Part shown: positions 1 to 8,923 of the stretch, in pieces
Numbering within the stretch: the first letter of the stretch is position 1
Layout: every line of letters begins with the position of its first letter
The notes under the pieces: generated by a model
What the model saw: only the letters and a program-made list of their open reading frames with translations
What the model was told of the DNA's origin: nothing
Database searches by the model: none
Translations under genes and position numbers: made by a program
Source of the DNA: Ignavibacteria bacterium
Lineage (GTDB): Bacteria; Bacteroidota; Ignavibacteria; Kapaibacteriales; UBA4661
Assembly (NCBI GenBank): GCA_014654705.1
Contig: JACVZY010000081.1
Span: forward strand, 1 to 64,000
Length of the DNA: 64,000 nt
Reading direction: 5' to 3'

Positions 1-102
1 GCAGACTGGCTGCCGCTTTGATTGCTCTGATTTTTAACTTTTAATTGGCATTAATGGTCTAAAATAGTAAGGTTTGGTATTGATGAATATCAGTCGATCC
101 TC

Positions 103-1584
103 TCACTTCCCAAGCATTCCCGCCACCGCCACAATCCGCTCAAACGCCCGCCGCACGTGCTTCTCCGTCGTTTCCATGTTTCCCACAGCAAAGCGCAACG
201 TATAAACGCCATGCACTTTCGTATGCACCAAAAAGATGGCGCCCGAAGCGTTCAAGCGTTCTTCTAAGTCAGTGTTCAAGCGCTCTAGCAATCGCTCTCG
301 CGTGGCTTCGTCTGCATTGGGGAGATTTTGGGGACGGAAACGGAAGCAAACAAGACTAAATTCTACGGGCGAGGTGAGTTCAAAATCGGGATGCGCTTCC
401 ACCAAATCCCCGAAAAGCCGCGCCAATGCTATGTGTTCACGCAGACGTGCTTGCAAGCCTTCGATGCCAAAATACCGCATCACAAACCAGAGTTTCAGCG
501 AGCGGAAGCGCCGCCCAAGCTGTATGCCGTAGTCCATCATATTTTCCACGAGCGCGTCTTCGGTGGTCTTGAGGTATTCGGGAGTGAGGCTGAATGCCTG
601 CTTCAGCACGTGGGGCTTGCGGGTGTAGAGGATGCTCAAGTCCATCGGCACAAGCAGCCATTTGTGCGGGTTGATGACGATTGAATCTGCCTCTTCCCAG
701 CCGGCAAAGCGCCCTCGCCATTCGGGAAGCATCGCCACCGGTCCCGCGTAGGCTGCGTCCACGTGCAGCCAGAGTTTTTCACGTTTGCAAATCGCAGCAA
801 TTGTCGTAATTGGGTCGGAACTGGCGACGGAGGTTGTTCCCACCACGCCGACCACGCATATCGGCAGGTGTCCTGCTGCACGGTCGTCTGCAATCGCTTT
901 TTCCAGTGCTTCGGGAATCATCTGAAAACGCTCGTTGGCGGGAATTTTCACTAAATTTTCCGCTCCCAAGCCAAGCGTGATGCAGGCTTTGTCAATAGAG
1001 GAATGAACAAATTCCGACGCATACACCCGAAGGCGAGGCGTTGTGCGCCCCGCAAGACCTTTTTCACGTGCTTCCACGCCCGCTTCTTCCCGCGCACAGG
1101 CAATGGCTTGCATAGTGCTAATCGAAGCCGTATCGAAAATCATTCCCCACATCTCTGCGGGCAGCGCCAGTGCTTGCCGGAGCCAATCCAGTGTTACGTG
1201 TTCTAGTTCTGTGGCGGCTTGTCCGCTTTTCCAGACCATCGAATTATTGTTAATCGCTGCCGTCAGAAATTCCGCCAAGACCGCAGGAAGACTGGAGGAA
1301 TTAGCGAAATATGCGAAAAAATTCGGATGATGCCACTGTGTCAGATTCGGCAGAATGAGGCGCTCGAAGTCGTTCAGAAGTGCTGCCATTGCTTCGGGCG
1401 CTTCGGGTGCGCTTTGGGGCAATTGTGCAGTAATGCTTCCGGGCTGCACATCCGGCAAAACCTTGATGTTGTCAAGGTTCTGACGATACGCGGCTATCCA
1501 GTCAACAAGAGCGTGTCCATGCTGGCGAAATTCTTCCGTCGGCATATCGCCGAAGTGCTGTATTGGTGGGTTCTCTGGATTCAT
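103..1584 (-). CDS. PLP-dependent group II amino-acid decarboxylase (aromatic-L-amino-acid decarboxylase type)
   Basis: A 493-residue cytoplasmic enzyme of the pyridoxal-phosphate group II decarboxylase family (DDC/AADC, tyrosine/tryptophan decarboxylase), which removes the alpha-carboxylate of an amino acid to give an amine. Seen in the sequence: the cofactor lysine is Lys308 in INPHKWLL, the aspartate that pairs with the pyridine ring is Asp276 in HVDAAYAG, and the ring-stacking His194 lies in EFVHSSIDKA. The N-terminal helices (residues 10-110) and YFANSSS near 92 are typical of the AADC branch, and the length matches animal and bacterial AADCs (470-500). The ATG start fits the family N terminus. 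It lies 54 bp downstream of the nucleoside transporter gene on the same strand and could be cotranscribed with it. The exact substrate (Trp, Tyr, Phe, Dopa) cannot be read from the sequence. Confidence 0.9.
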   Translation of the reverse strand: MNPENPPIQHFGDMPTEEFRQHGHALVDWIAAYRQNLDNIKVLPDVQPGSITAQLPQSAPEAPEAMAALLNDFERLILPNLTQWHHPNFFAYFANSSSLPAVLAEFLTAAINNNSMVWKSGQAATELEHVTLDWLRQALALPAEMWGMIFDTASISTMQAIACAREEAGVEAREKGLAGRTTPRLRVYASEFVHSSIDKACITLGLGAENLVKIPANERFQMIPEALEKAIADDRAAGHLPICVVGVVGTTSVASSDPITTIAAICKREKLWLHVDAAYAGPVAMLPEWRGRFAGWEEADSIVINPHKWLLVPMDLSILYTRKPHVLKQAFSLTPEYLKTTEDALVENMMDYGIQLGRRFRSLKLWFVMRYFGIEGLQARLREHIALARLFGDLVEAHPDFELTSPVEFSLVCFRFRPQNLPNADEATRERLLERLNTDLEERLNASGAIFLVHTKVHGVYTLRFAVGNMETTEKHVRRAFERIVAVAGMLGK

Positions 1585-1638
1585 TACGCGAAATAGGTGA
1601 GTGAAATAGAACGTGAACTTTGAAAAAGGAAGGATGAA

Positions 1639-2922
1639 TTACATCAACATTCCCGCAATCGTTGCCGAGAGATACGAAGCCAATGTGCCGCAAATAAGAG
1701 CACGAATGCCGAGTTTAGCAAGGTCAGTGCGGCGCGAGGGCGCAAGCTCACCAATACCACCGATTTGAATAGCGATAGAACTCAAATTGGCAAAACCGCA
1801 GAGTGCAAAGCTCGCAATGACGAGCGCTTTGGGGGATAGAACACTTTTAGCAATCATACCGGACATATCGGAATAGGCAACAAACTCATTGATGACAAAT
1901 TTTGTTCCTAAAAGTGCCCCAACCCGCGTTATATCTTGCGAGGGAACACCCATCACAAAAGCAAATCCGGCAAAAATAATTCCCAGAATATCTTTGAGAG
2001 AAAGCGTAGCGAGGTTGATGCCAATGCCCGCAAGCGACCACCCAAAATTGTTGACGCAGAAACCGCCCACTGCACCCAAAAACGCATCCACCATAGCGAT
2101 GACAGCAATAAAACCGATAAGCATCGCAATAACATTGATGGAAACCCTCATCCCGTCGGATGCGCCGTGCGCAATCGCATCCACTAAATTCGCGTTTTCT
2201 TTTTTGATTTCGAGCTTTACTTCGCCTTTGGTTTCCGATTCCTCGGTTTCAGGATAGACGATTTTCGCAATAACCAATGCCGCCGGAGCCGCCATGAGAC
2301 TAGCCGCAATCAGGTACGGCGCAGGAACACCCATAGAAATATACACCGCCATTACGCCGCCCGCAATACACGCCATCGAACCCGCCATTGAAGCCAAAAG
2401 TTCGCTGTTGGTCATTCCGGCAACATACGGCTTTATCATAATCTGTGCTTCGACCTGCCCCACAAAAGCACTCGCCACGTTTGACAGGGCTTCCGAACCG
2501 CTTACCCCCATGAGGTAATAGACACCTTTGGCAATAATCGCCACCACGCGCTGCATGAGACCAATGTGGTACGCAACGCTCACCAGAACCGATACAAAAA
2601 TAATAGTTGGCGTAACCTTGAGCGCAAAAATAAAACCGCTTCCGGGACCAAAAACAGCATTCAACGTTTCGGGTTTGACGAGAATACCGAACACAAATTC
2701 AGCACCTTTATTGGAATAGTCCAGTAATTGCGCCACTCCCGCGCCCAGAGCGCCAAAAATCTGCTGCCCCAATGGCACTTTTAAGATAAACACCGCCAAA
2801 AGCAGTTGCAACCCCAGTCCTGTGAAAACAAGCCGTTTATTGATGGCTTTCCTATTATTGGAAAGCGCAAAGGCAAGTCCTAAAATACAGATAACGCCAA
2901 ATAGTCCCATGAATCGTTCCAT
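1639..2922 (-). CDS. Concentrative nucleoside transporter, NupC/CNT family
   Basis: An inner-membrane symporter of the CNT family, which imports nucleosides with H+ or Na+. It has about ten hydrophobic segments and begins with three N-terminal helices (GLFGVICILGLAFAL). The CNT signature regions are visible: GPGSGFIFALKVTPTIIF around residue 95, the scaffold segment GVSGSEALSNVASAFVGQ around residue 140, and the C-terminal segment with NEFVAYSDM and LCGFANLSSIAIQIGGIG, which carries substrate-contact residues in characterised members. I chose the ATG at 2922 (MERFMGLF) because AAAGGA lies about 8 bases upstream; an upstream alternative would add seven residues with no family support. It faces comF across a 383-bp divergent region and precedes the decarboxylase gene. 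Sodium or proton coupling is not decided by what I can see. Confidence 0.92.
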   Translation of the reverse strand: MERFMGLFGVICILGLAFALSNNRKAINKRLVFTGLGLQLLLAVFILKVPLGQQIFGALGAGVAQLLDYSNKGAEFVFGILVKPETLNAVFGPGSGFIFALKVTPTIIFVSVLVSVAYHIGLMQRVVAIIAKGVYYLMGVSGSEALSNVASAFVGQVEAQIMIKPYVAGMTNSELLASMAGSMACIAGGVMAVYISMGVPAPYLIAASLMAAPAALVIAKIVYPETEESETKGEVKLEIKKENANLVDAIAHGASDGMRVSINVIAMLIGFIAVIAMVDAFLGAVGGFCVNNFGWSLAGIGINLATLSLKDILGIIFAGFAFVMGVPSQDITRVGALLGTKFVINEFVAYSDMSGMIAKSVLSPKALVIASFALCGFANLSSIAIQIGGIGELAPSRRTDLAKLGIRALICGTLASYLSATIAGMLM

Positions 2923-3305
2923 ACTATTTCCTTTGCCACACACATTAAAAAATGATGATTGATTGTGATACTAAATACTGCTTTGTGAATTTCTTCTTGC
3001 GAAGATGAGGTATGCAATGCTATTTTGCAGCCGTCTGCTTGTGCTATGAAAGGCGCTACTATATTGTTTAGTTAGATTTTACGGTATAAAGGAGTACGGA
3101 GTTTTAATTCCGCAAAAGTATTTCTCACGAAACGGCGGAATTAAAATTCCGCACTCCGTGCGTCTAACCGTCATCATTCTTGAAACAAAGTACTCCTCCT
3201 CTAAGGAGATTCCTTCGTGAATTTTCTAAGAATTTCAATTGCAAGTTAGAAATTTACACTTTCGTTGTGAATTTTACGCTACAAAATTTGCGATACAATA
3301 AAGTT
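2923..3305. other. Divergent intergenic region between nupC-type gene and comF
   Basis: This 383-bp stretch separates two divergent genes and must carry both promoters. Its only clear structure is the large imperfect palindrome at 3071-3168 (separate entry). The reading frame continues upstream of comF to a TTG at 3180, but that extension (NFNCKLEIYTFVV and so on) does not look like the family N terminus. Confidence 0.6.
3071..3168. repeat. 98-bp imperfect inverted repeat, possibly a miniature element
   Basis: The left arm 3096-3113 (ACGGAGTTTTAATTCCGC) pairs with the right arm 3135-3159, which has the same arm plus a seven-base bulge made by a second GCGGAAT-like copy. The outer ends GTTAGA (3071-3076) and TCTAAC (3163-3168) also pair. 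The whole folds into a long hairpin with a 21-base loop. No transposase is nearby. It could be a miniature inverted-repeat element or a cis-acting structure between the two promoters. Confidence 0.55.
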
Positions 3306-4046
3306 ATGCTGCGTTTACTGTACGATAGCTTTTTAGATATGCTCGCTCCTCGCAAATGCCTTGTGTGTGAGTCTCTTCTTTCCGAACAATATTCCCACGA
3401 AAGCGGCGGCTTAGCGGACTATATCTGCGGGCGTTGCTTTGACCGCCTGCCGCCCGCGCCGCGCCCGAATGACCTTCTTTCCGGCGTGGCAAAGAATTTT
3501 CAAGGCGATACTTTGGCAATACACAGCCTCACGGCTCGCATTCAACGAGCAGAGGATGTTGAGAGTGATTCGACCTCTGTTACGCCGTTGCTCTATGCAC
3601 TCAAATATCACGGCATGCAGCATCTGGGGCGGTTACTGGGGCAGGAGCTGGGGCAATTACTGCTGATGCTTGGTGCAAACTCATACGATGCCATTATTCC
3701 TGTGCCTATTCACTCAGCCAGAGAGCGGGAGCGCGGCTACAACCAATCAAAACATATTGCCGAAGGTATAGCAGATATTTTGCACCTACCCGTCGAAACG
3801 CGCTGGATTCGCCGCCATACCTACACGCTTTCGCAAACAAATTTCTCCCGTGAAGAGCGAAAACAGAATGTTCACCGTGTTTTTATGATTGGCAAGGCGA
3901 AGGATGCAAGGAAGTGCATCAAAGGCTCATCAGTACTGCTTGTGGATGATATTCTCACTACCGGAGCGACGCTGAATGCCTGCGCTATGACGCTGTTGGA
4001 ATTAGGTGCCCGTCGCGTGGATGCGGCAACGGTAGCGAAAGCGTAA
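3306..4046 (+). CDS. comF: ComF family phosphoribosyltransferase-like protein
   Basis: A 246-residue protein of the ComF/GntX family, related to competence protein ComFC, which is needed for DNA uptake in transformable bacteria and is also conserved in non-competent species. The N terminus carries a zinc-ribbon type pair, CLVC near residue 18 and CGRC near residue 40. The middle has the family hallmark VPIHSARERERGYNQS, and the C terminus has the PRPP-binding loop VLLVDDILTTGATL of type I phosphoribosyltransferases. I placed the start at the ATG at 3306 (MLRLLYDSFLDML), which matches the usual ComF N terminus. The gene converges on the DUF4269 gene, with only 32 bp between the stops. The substrate of ComF proteins is not firmly established. 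Confidence 0.9.
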   Translation: MLRLLYDSFLDMLAPRKCLVCESLLSEQYSHESGGLADYICGRCFDRLPPAPRPNDLLSGVAKNFQGDTLAIHSLTARIQRAEDVESDSTSVTPLLYALKYHGMQHLGRLLGQELGQLLLMLGANSYDAIIPVPIHSARERERGYNQSKHIAEGIADILHLPVETRWIRRHTYTLSQTNFSREERKQNVHRVFMIGKAKDARKCIKGSSVLLVDDILTTGATLNACAMTLLELGARRVDAATVAKA

Positions 4047-4078
4047 AGTCAACGTGTCTGAAGATTGTCCTGAAAATT

Positions 4079-4720
4079 TCACAGTGTGTGAATAATTTGA
4101 CACTTATCTTGACAATTTTGTATAACTTTGTGCAAAACATCATCTTCCACGTCATACAAGTCCAGAAGCGCTTGATACGGTTCCCCCGTGATACCGAAAT
4201 ACTGCGCAAAAGCCGGTTCCGTCTTGATTCCCAGTGATTTTAGCCTACGAATCTGCACATGAGCCTCCTTGTGAGCCAGCCTCAAAAGCCGTGCTTCCAC
4301 AACCAAATGCCGATACGCATTTTGTTCCTCCACCGGAAGCGATTGCCCGAAGATTTCGACTGTTAGCGCTTGTGATACCTCATCGCACAAGACAAACTGC
4401 GCAAGCGTTACCGCTCGTTCCTGCACTTTGGAATATTTCATGGTAAATCCCTCGTGGCAGCCAAAACTCTCCCGTATTACTTGCTCGAATGCCTCGTGGT
4501 TATTGACTTCGCAAATAATATCAGCATCGCTTTCGGGTATGTCCACCTGGAGCGGAATTGTTCCGGCAAGGCACGGCGAATACTCACGAAGCGCATCGAA
4601 CAGACCTGCCGAAGAAAGTAGGCGATAAACCTCCTGTTGGCGGGGCGCACCTGCAAGCAAATATGTGGAGTCAAACCAGTTATGCGTGATATTCAATTGC
4701 TTCTGGCTATCAATTTTCAT
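4079..4720 (-). CDS. DUF4269 family protein
   Basis: A 213-residue cytoplasmic protein matching, by pattern, the DUF4269 family, found as a single-domain protein in Bacteroidota and Firmicutes. Recognisable parts are YLLAGAPRQQEVYRLL near residue 20, LAGTIPLQVDIPESDADIIC at residues 51-70, and KEAHVQIRRLKSLGIKTEPA in the C-terminal third. The DADIIC stretch after a GTxP motif resembles the acidic metal-binding core of nucleotidyltransferase-fold proteins, so a nucleotidyltransferase-like fold is possible, but this is inference. It has no signal peptide or membrane segment. It is convergent with comF and divergent from the small 74-aa gene. No function is known to me for the family. Confidence 0.8.
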   Translation of the reverse strand: MKIDSQKQLNITHNWFDSTYLLAGAPRQQEVYRLLSSAGLFDALREYSPCLAGTIPLQVDIPESDADIICEVNNHEAFEQVIRESFGCHEGFTMKYSKVQERAVTLAQFVLCDEVSQALTVEIFGQSLPVEEQNAYRHLVVEARLLRLAHKEAHVQIRRLKSLGIKTEPAFAQYFGITGEPYQALLDLYDVEDDVLHKVIQNCQDKCQIIHTL

Positions 4721-4837
4721 GACTTCACCAATACAATTCTAAAGAAAGTGAGAAATTTGGCACAAAAAATGCTTAGTACAATATCAGTGTAATAAACACT
4801 TTATTTTTTGTCAAATTTCTAGTGATGAGACAGCATC

Positions 4838-5062
4838 ATGATTAAGAAACTTGCTATCGAAGATGGGCGCAAAGTCGTCCTCAAGCGCGAAGAAGGTGAC
4901 CGCACATTCTTCACTCAGGGTGTTATTGCTTACGAGGGACGGCTCTGGTATGCGATTCTGCTCGAAAACGAAGCGCTTGTCAAAATACGCAAAAATAGCG
5001 GTAAAGAATACCGTGTAAAATACGGTGGGTGGACGCTTTGTGAAATTCATGCAACAAACTAA
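4838..5062 (+). CDS. Small hypothetical protein (74 aa)
   Basis: I do not recognise this protein. It is 74 residues, soluble, rich in charged residues, with a predicted beta-rich pattern (RKVVLKREEG, FFTQGVIAYEGRLWYAIL, KEYRVKYGGWTLCEI) that could form a small barrel. The plus-strand frame is favoured over the overlapping minus-strand frame of similar length, because it has an ordinary charged composition while the antisense one is an odd mix of Phe and Pro. No clear Shine-Dalgarno site precedes the ATG. A promoter-like TTTG (4756-4759) and TACAAT (4777-4782) sit upstream, but the match is weak. It stands alone between divergent and convergent neighbours. Confidence is mainly that it is coding. 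Confidence 0.5.
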   Translation: MIKKLAIEDGRKVVLKREEGDRTFFTQGVIAYEGRLWYAILLENEALVKIRKNSGKEYRVKYGGWTLCEIHATN

Positions 5063-5071
5063 ATTGGTGGC

Positions 5072-5233
5072 GGACGAACCGTAAGCGAAAATTGCTCGTC
5101 CTTCATCTATTGTTATAGATGGTATGGGCGGGTTTCAATCAGCGTTTTCCGCCCTCAAAGCCATATCGCGTAGTTCCTGCTACGCTGTCGGGTTTTCAGG
5201 TCTATATGCGCTTCCCCAGAAGCCGCTAGGCTT
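5072..5233. other. Cluster of five short hairpins in a convergent intergenic gap
   Basis: Five hairpins follow each other in 162 bases: GGACGA/TCGTCC (5072-5077 with 5096-5101), CATCTAT/ATAGATG (5104-5110 with 5115-5121, four-base loop), GGGCGG/CCGCCC (5126-5131 with 5149-5154), GCGTAG/CTACGC (5168-5173 with 5180-5185) and AAGCC/GGCTT (5220-5224 with 5229-5233). The gap lies between two convergent genes, so a terminator zone is the plain reading, but none is followed by a U-run. A structured RNA is possible. Confidence 0.35.
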
Positions 5234-5264
5234 TCTACCAAGATTCTTTCCGCAGCCCATCGTT

Positions 5265-8200
5265 TTACTCCAAAACAAACCGCGCCACTTGGTGCTGCAT
5301 AGCCTCAGTAAGTCGATGCAAATCCTGTGCTGCACGTGCAATCTCACCCACACCCACCGCCGCTCGCTCTGTGGCGCTGTGCATTGCCTCTATGCTCCGA
5401 AGACTTTCAGCGCTTTTGTCCGCTTGAGCGGCACTCATTTGCGAGATACGCCCCATTTGCTGTGCGTTGTCGTTCGCACTTGCGACTACTTTTTGCAGGG
5501 AAGTGCGCGTTTGTTCCGCCAGACTCACCCCTTCGTCCATTTGCTTTGCACCCTCCGAGAGCGAGGTAACGGCACTCTTAATTTCCTCTTGAATCGTTCG
5601 CACCGTTGAGCTAATCTGTTTGGTTGCCTGAGCCGTGCTTTCGGCAAGTTTGCGTACTTCATCGGCAACAACAGCAAAACCACGACCTTGCTCACCCGCT
5701 CGTGCGGCTTCGATAGCGGCATTGAGAGCAAGAAGATTCGTTTGGTCGGCAATGGATTGAATCACATCGGTAATTTCGCTAATGCGGTCGCTCAGCGAAG
5801 CCAGTTCCGCAACATTCCGCGAGGATTTTTCGACCAGTTTTGCAATATCGTGAATCTTCTCCACCGTTCGATTCACGATTTCCTCACCTGATTTTGCAAT
5901 GCGCCGCTCCTCATGTGCCAAAAGAAGCGAGGACTGCACGGTTGAAGCGTGCTCTGCGATTTCATTTGCACCTAAACGCATCGTTTCCGAAACTTCTCCG
6001 GCATTGCGATATTGCTCGTGAGCAAACGAAGCAAGTGTAGTTGCTGAAGTCGTAATATGCTCTCCCGATAATGCTACGGACTTGGCTGCCTCCATTACAC
6101 CGCCCACAATTTCACGCATCATCGTGATGGTGTGGTTAATGCCAACATACAAGTCGTGAATGTCGTCATTGGCGCTGTTTGCTTCCTGCTCCGATGAAAG
6201 GCTAATCGCTAAATTACCCTGCGCGACTTCATCCAGCGCTTGCAAAATGTACTGTACACTTTCCGCCAAATACAGACGCTTCTCCTCCACCGAGCGCTGT
6301 GCCATTTCGGCAATCTCCCGCAGGAGATGAGCTTCGGACAGCGCAAGTTCCGTTTTCTCTTTTTCCTCCGTGATAGATTGTGTGCGCTCTTGCACTAGCT
6401 CCATCAGTTCGCTCTCGCGCCTTTTTGTACGTTGTTCACGCCACCTGTAGGCGGCGGCGGCAAGCGCAATGACGCATAAAATCACAACGGTACGAAACCA
6501 CCACGTCTGGTAAAAAAACGGCTTCAGTTCAAAGGTTATTGCTGCATCATCATTGTTCCAAACGCCATCATTGTTGGCGGCACGTACGCGGAAGGTATAA
6601 GAGCCGGGCGGTAAATTCATATAAATTTCTTCGCGGCGCGTTCCCACATCGCGCCAGTCCGCATCAACACCGTCTAATTTCACCCGAAACTGTACGCGCG
6701 ACGGCGCAAGATAACTCAGTGCCGTGTATTCAATGGTAAACCGTTGCGTTCCGGCAGCAAAAGCTATCGGCTCAAACAAATTTGCCGTGTCGCGTTCTGT
6801 GGTGAAGCGCTCAATTTTTATCGGCGGTGCGAGGGTGTTGTATTGAATATTTGTAGGTTCTATTCCTACAATCCCACGCAGCGTTGGTATCCAGAACATT
6901 CCGCTTTTCGTTTTGCACGATACCGATGGAGCGCTTACCTGACTAGAGTTCATGCCGTCCCAGCGCCCGAATAGTCTTGTGGAGAAAGGTTTTTTCGAGT
7001 CCGCAAATGTATTCATGTCCTGCTTGGAAACGAGTTGTATGCCGTCGTTACCGCCCATCCACATCATTCCACGCTCGTCTTCGAGGATATTGTACACCGA
7101 TTCGCTTTGCAAGCCGTCTTTCAGCGTGAGCGCTGTCAGTATGCCGTTCTTGTAACGGTGGAAGCCCGCATTTGTGGCTATCCATACCGTGCCGTCGGCG
7201 TCTTCGTAGGAGTGCATGACTACGTCGGAGGCAAGACCGTTCTTGACCGTCAGTTGCTCTTTTACCCGACCGTCTGCAAAGCAGCACCAACCCTTGCCTT
7301 CGGTTGAAAGTAACAGCGAGCCGTTGCTTCCTTTTGCAATCCCAATAATGGACGCTCCGCGAAGTAATCCTTTGTCATCATCAACCACTGTCAATTTCTC
7401 GCCGTCTAGGCGTGCAAAACCCCCGTTTGTTCCTATCCACAGCACACCATCGGGTGCAAGAAAGAGAGAGCGAACGCGATTTTCCGGTAAACCCTGCTGC
7501 GTTGAAAAAACGGTAAATTTCCCGTCGCGGAAGCGGCACAAGCCCTGATATGTCCCAATCCAAACCGTACTGCCATCGGGGCTGCTGGTAATGCTTCTTG
7601 CCATATTATCCGGCAAGCCGTTTGCTTTGGTAAAATTCGTAAATGTGCCTTGGGAAAAACGGCTAACGCCTTCTGCCGTGGCTATCCAAAGGTCGCCGCG
7701 TGAGGTTTCGTGCACCGAGTAGGTGTAATCATCCACCAAACCTTCTTGCGTGGTATAGGTCAGGAATTTTCCATTTTTCAGTCTGTTCAAACCGCCTCTG
7801 TACGTCCCGATCCACAAACTCCCCTCACGGTCGGTCATCAGCGACCACACTTGATTGTCGGTCAATCCGTCTTTTTTGGAAAAATTGTCAAAAGCCGCAT
7901 TGATACTAGTGTTTGCTCGTTTGCGGGTGAGTCCGCCTGTTGTTCCTATCCAGAGCGTTCCCGATGCGTCTTCAGAGAGTGCCTGTACGCGGTTGTCCGA
8001 CAAACCGTTTTGTGTGGTGATTTGTTCAAGCACTTCTTGTCGTGCAGCAAATAAGCCTTTTCCTAACGTCCCAATCCAGAGTGTTCCGGCTTTGTCTTCA
8101 AAGAGCGCCTTGATAGGGGTTTTCGCCAAAGAATCAGAAAGCGAAGTATTGTTGTCTTGAAATGCCGACGAACACTTGCCACCGTGGGCGACAAACAAAC

Positions 8201-8834
8201 CTTGCGCCGAACCAATCCAGATTCGCCCCTGCTTGTCGGAAAGAAGCGCATTGATGGGCGTTGTCGGATAGCCTTGTTCCTTGCTTACTGCCGAGATAAC
8301 ACCCTTTTTCATCACGCATAGCCCCTTGCGCGTTCCAATCCACAGCGTTCCGTCCGCACCGATGCAGAGCGACAGCACGACGTCGCTCAACAAGCCAGCT
8401 TTGGTGCCGAATGTTGTGAAGGAGCCGTTTTCGTAGCGCATCAGCCCGCCGCCATTTGTTCCTATCCAGAGTGTTTGCTGGTTGCCCGTCATTTGCTCGA
8501 CGATGCACCACATTCCGTTGTTGGTAATTCCCTTCGTTACTGCTTTACTGAAAATGGTAAATTTACCACCGCCAAAACGCACCAAACCGTCGAACGTACC
8601 GAACCAGATATAGCCGTCAGATATTTGACGAATTGTCAGAATAGAATTGGAAGGCAAGTCTTCGTCGCGTGTCCACGTGTCGTGGTTGTACTGCGTGATT
8701 GCCTTAGCGGGATTAAGCGCAGGCGGCGCTTGTTGGGCATAAGCTGGCGGTGTAAGACAGAGCATCGTGAGTAGGAACACGATGGCAATGTTGCAAAATT
8801 TTGTTGTCGGGGGGAACAAGAGATGACACATCAT
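5265..8834 (-). CDS. Two-component-type beta-propeller sensor fused to a methyl-accepting chemotaxis signalling domain
   Basis: A 1,189-residue membrane sensor. Order: signal peptide (1-33, ending PAYAQQ); about fourteen reg_prop repeats of the WIGTxxGL type (40-650), enough for two seven-bladed propellers; a Y_Y_Y domain (about 685-770, with [17 protein letters not shown]); one membrane helix (about 777-798); a coiled coil; a HAMP-like segment containing GNLAISL; then a cytoplasmic MCP signalling domain whose hairpin tip (about 1018-1060) reads [17 protein letters not shown]. In Bacteroidota the reg_prop/Y_Y_Y periplasmic sensor normally feeds a histidine kinase in a hybrid two-component system; here the output is the CheA/CheW-binding MCP domain. 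I chose the ATG at 8834, preceded by GGAG nine bases upstream; a longer frame to 8918 would run into the terminator of the upstream gene. No che genes are in the window. Confidence 0.92.
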   Translation of the reverse strand: MMCHLLFPPTTKFCNIAIVFLLTMLCLTPPAYAQQAPPALNPAKAITQYNHDTWTRDEDLPSNSILTIRQISDGYIWFGTFDGLVRFGGGKFTIFSKAVTKGITNNGMWCIVEQMTGNQQTLWIGTNGGGLMRYENGSFTTFGTKAGLLSDVVLSLCIGADGTLWIGTRKGLCVMKKGVISAVSKEQGYPTTPINALLSDKQGRIWIGSAQGLFVAHGGKCSSAFQDNNTSLSDSLAKTPIKALFEDKAGTLWIGTLGKGLFAARQEVLEQITTQNGLSDNRVQALSEDASGTLWIGTTGGLTRKRANTSINAAFDNFSKKDGLTDNQVWSLMTDREGSLWIGTYRGGLNRLKNGKFLTYTTQEGLVDDYTYSVHETSRGDLWIATAEGVSRFSQGTFTNFTKANGLPDNMARSITSSPDGSTVWIGTYQGLCRFRDGKFTVFSTQQGLPENRVRSLFLAPDGVLWIGTNGGFARLDGEKLTVVDDDKGLLRGASIIGIAKGSNGSLLLSTEGKGWCCFADGRVKEQLTVKNGLASDVVMHSYEDADGTVWIATNAGFHRYKNGILTALTLKDGLQSESVYNILEDERGMMWMGGNDGIQLVSKQDMNTFADSKKPFSTRLFGRWDGMNSSQVSAPSVSCKTKSGMFWIPTLRGIVGIEPTNIQYNTLAPPIKIERFTTERDTANLFEPIAFAAGTQRFTIEYTALSYLAPSRVQFRVKLDGVDADWRDVGTRREEIYMNLPPGSYTFRVRAANNDGVWNNDDAAITFELKPFFYQTWWFRTVVILCVIALAAAAYRWREQRTKRRESELMELVQERTQSITEEKEKTELALSEAHLLREIAEMAQRSVEEKRLYLAESVQYILQALDEVAQGNLAISLSSEQEANSANDDIHDLYVGINHTITMMREIVGGVMEAAKSVALSGEHITTSATTLASFAHEQYRNAGEVSETMRLGANEIAEHASTVQSSLLLAHEERRIAKSGEEIVNRTVEKIHDIAKLVEKSSRNVAELASLSDRISEITDVIQSIADQTNLLALNAAIEAARAGEQGRGFAVVADEVRKLAESTAQATKQISSTVRTIQEEIKSAVTSLSEGAKQMDEGVSLAEQTRTSLQKVVASANDNAQQMGRISQMSAAQADKSAESLRSIEAMHSATERAAVGVGEIARAAQDLHRLTEAMQHQVARFVLE

Positions 8835-8857
8835 GTCGGAATTCTCCGGGATAGCGT

Positions 8858-8888
8858 AAAAAAGCCCACACACGAGAGGTATGTGGGC
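8858..8888 (-). terminator. Rho-independent terminator of the S41 protease gene
   Basis: Read on the minus strand, a GCCCACA/TGTGGGC stem (8864-8870 with 8882-8888) is followed directly by six U residues (8858-8863). It lies 36 bp after the protease stop codon and just before the start of the propeller sensor gene, so the two are probably separate transcripts. Confidence 0.8.
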
Positions 8889-8923
8889 GAATCTGCGAAA
8901 AGTTTTGGAGCGGTGCAAGAACT

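Noticed and set aside
4811-5050. Minus-strand 79-codon frame opposite the small unknown gene
   Set aside because: It overlaps the plus-strand frame almost fully and has an odd Phe- and Pro-rich composition; only one strand is likely coding.
5124-5609. Plus-strand 161-codon frame over the hairpin gap and the end of the propeller-MCP gene
   Set aside because: Most of it is antisense to a conserved MCP domain and the product is rich in Cys, Arg and His, typical of a shadow frame.
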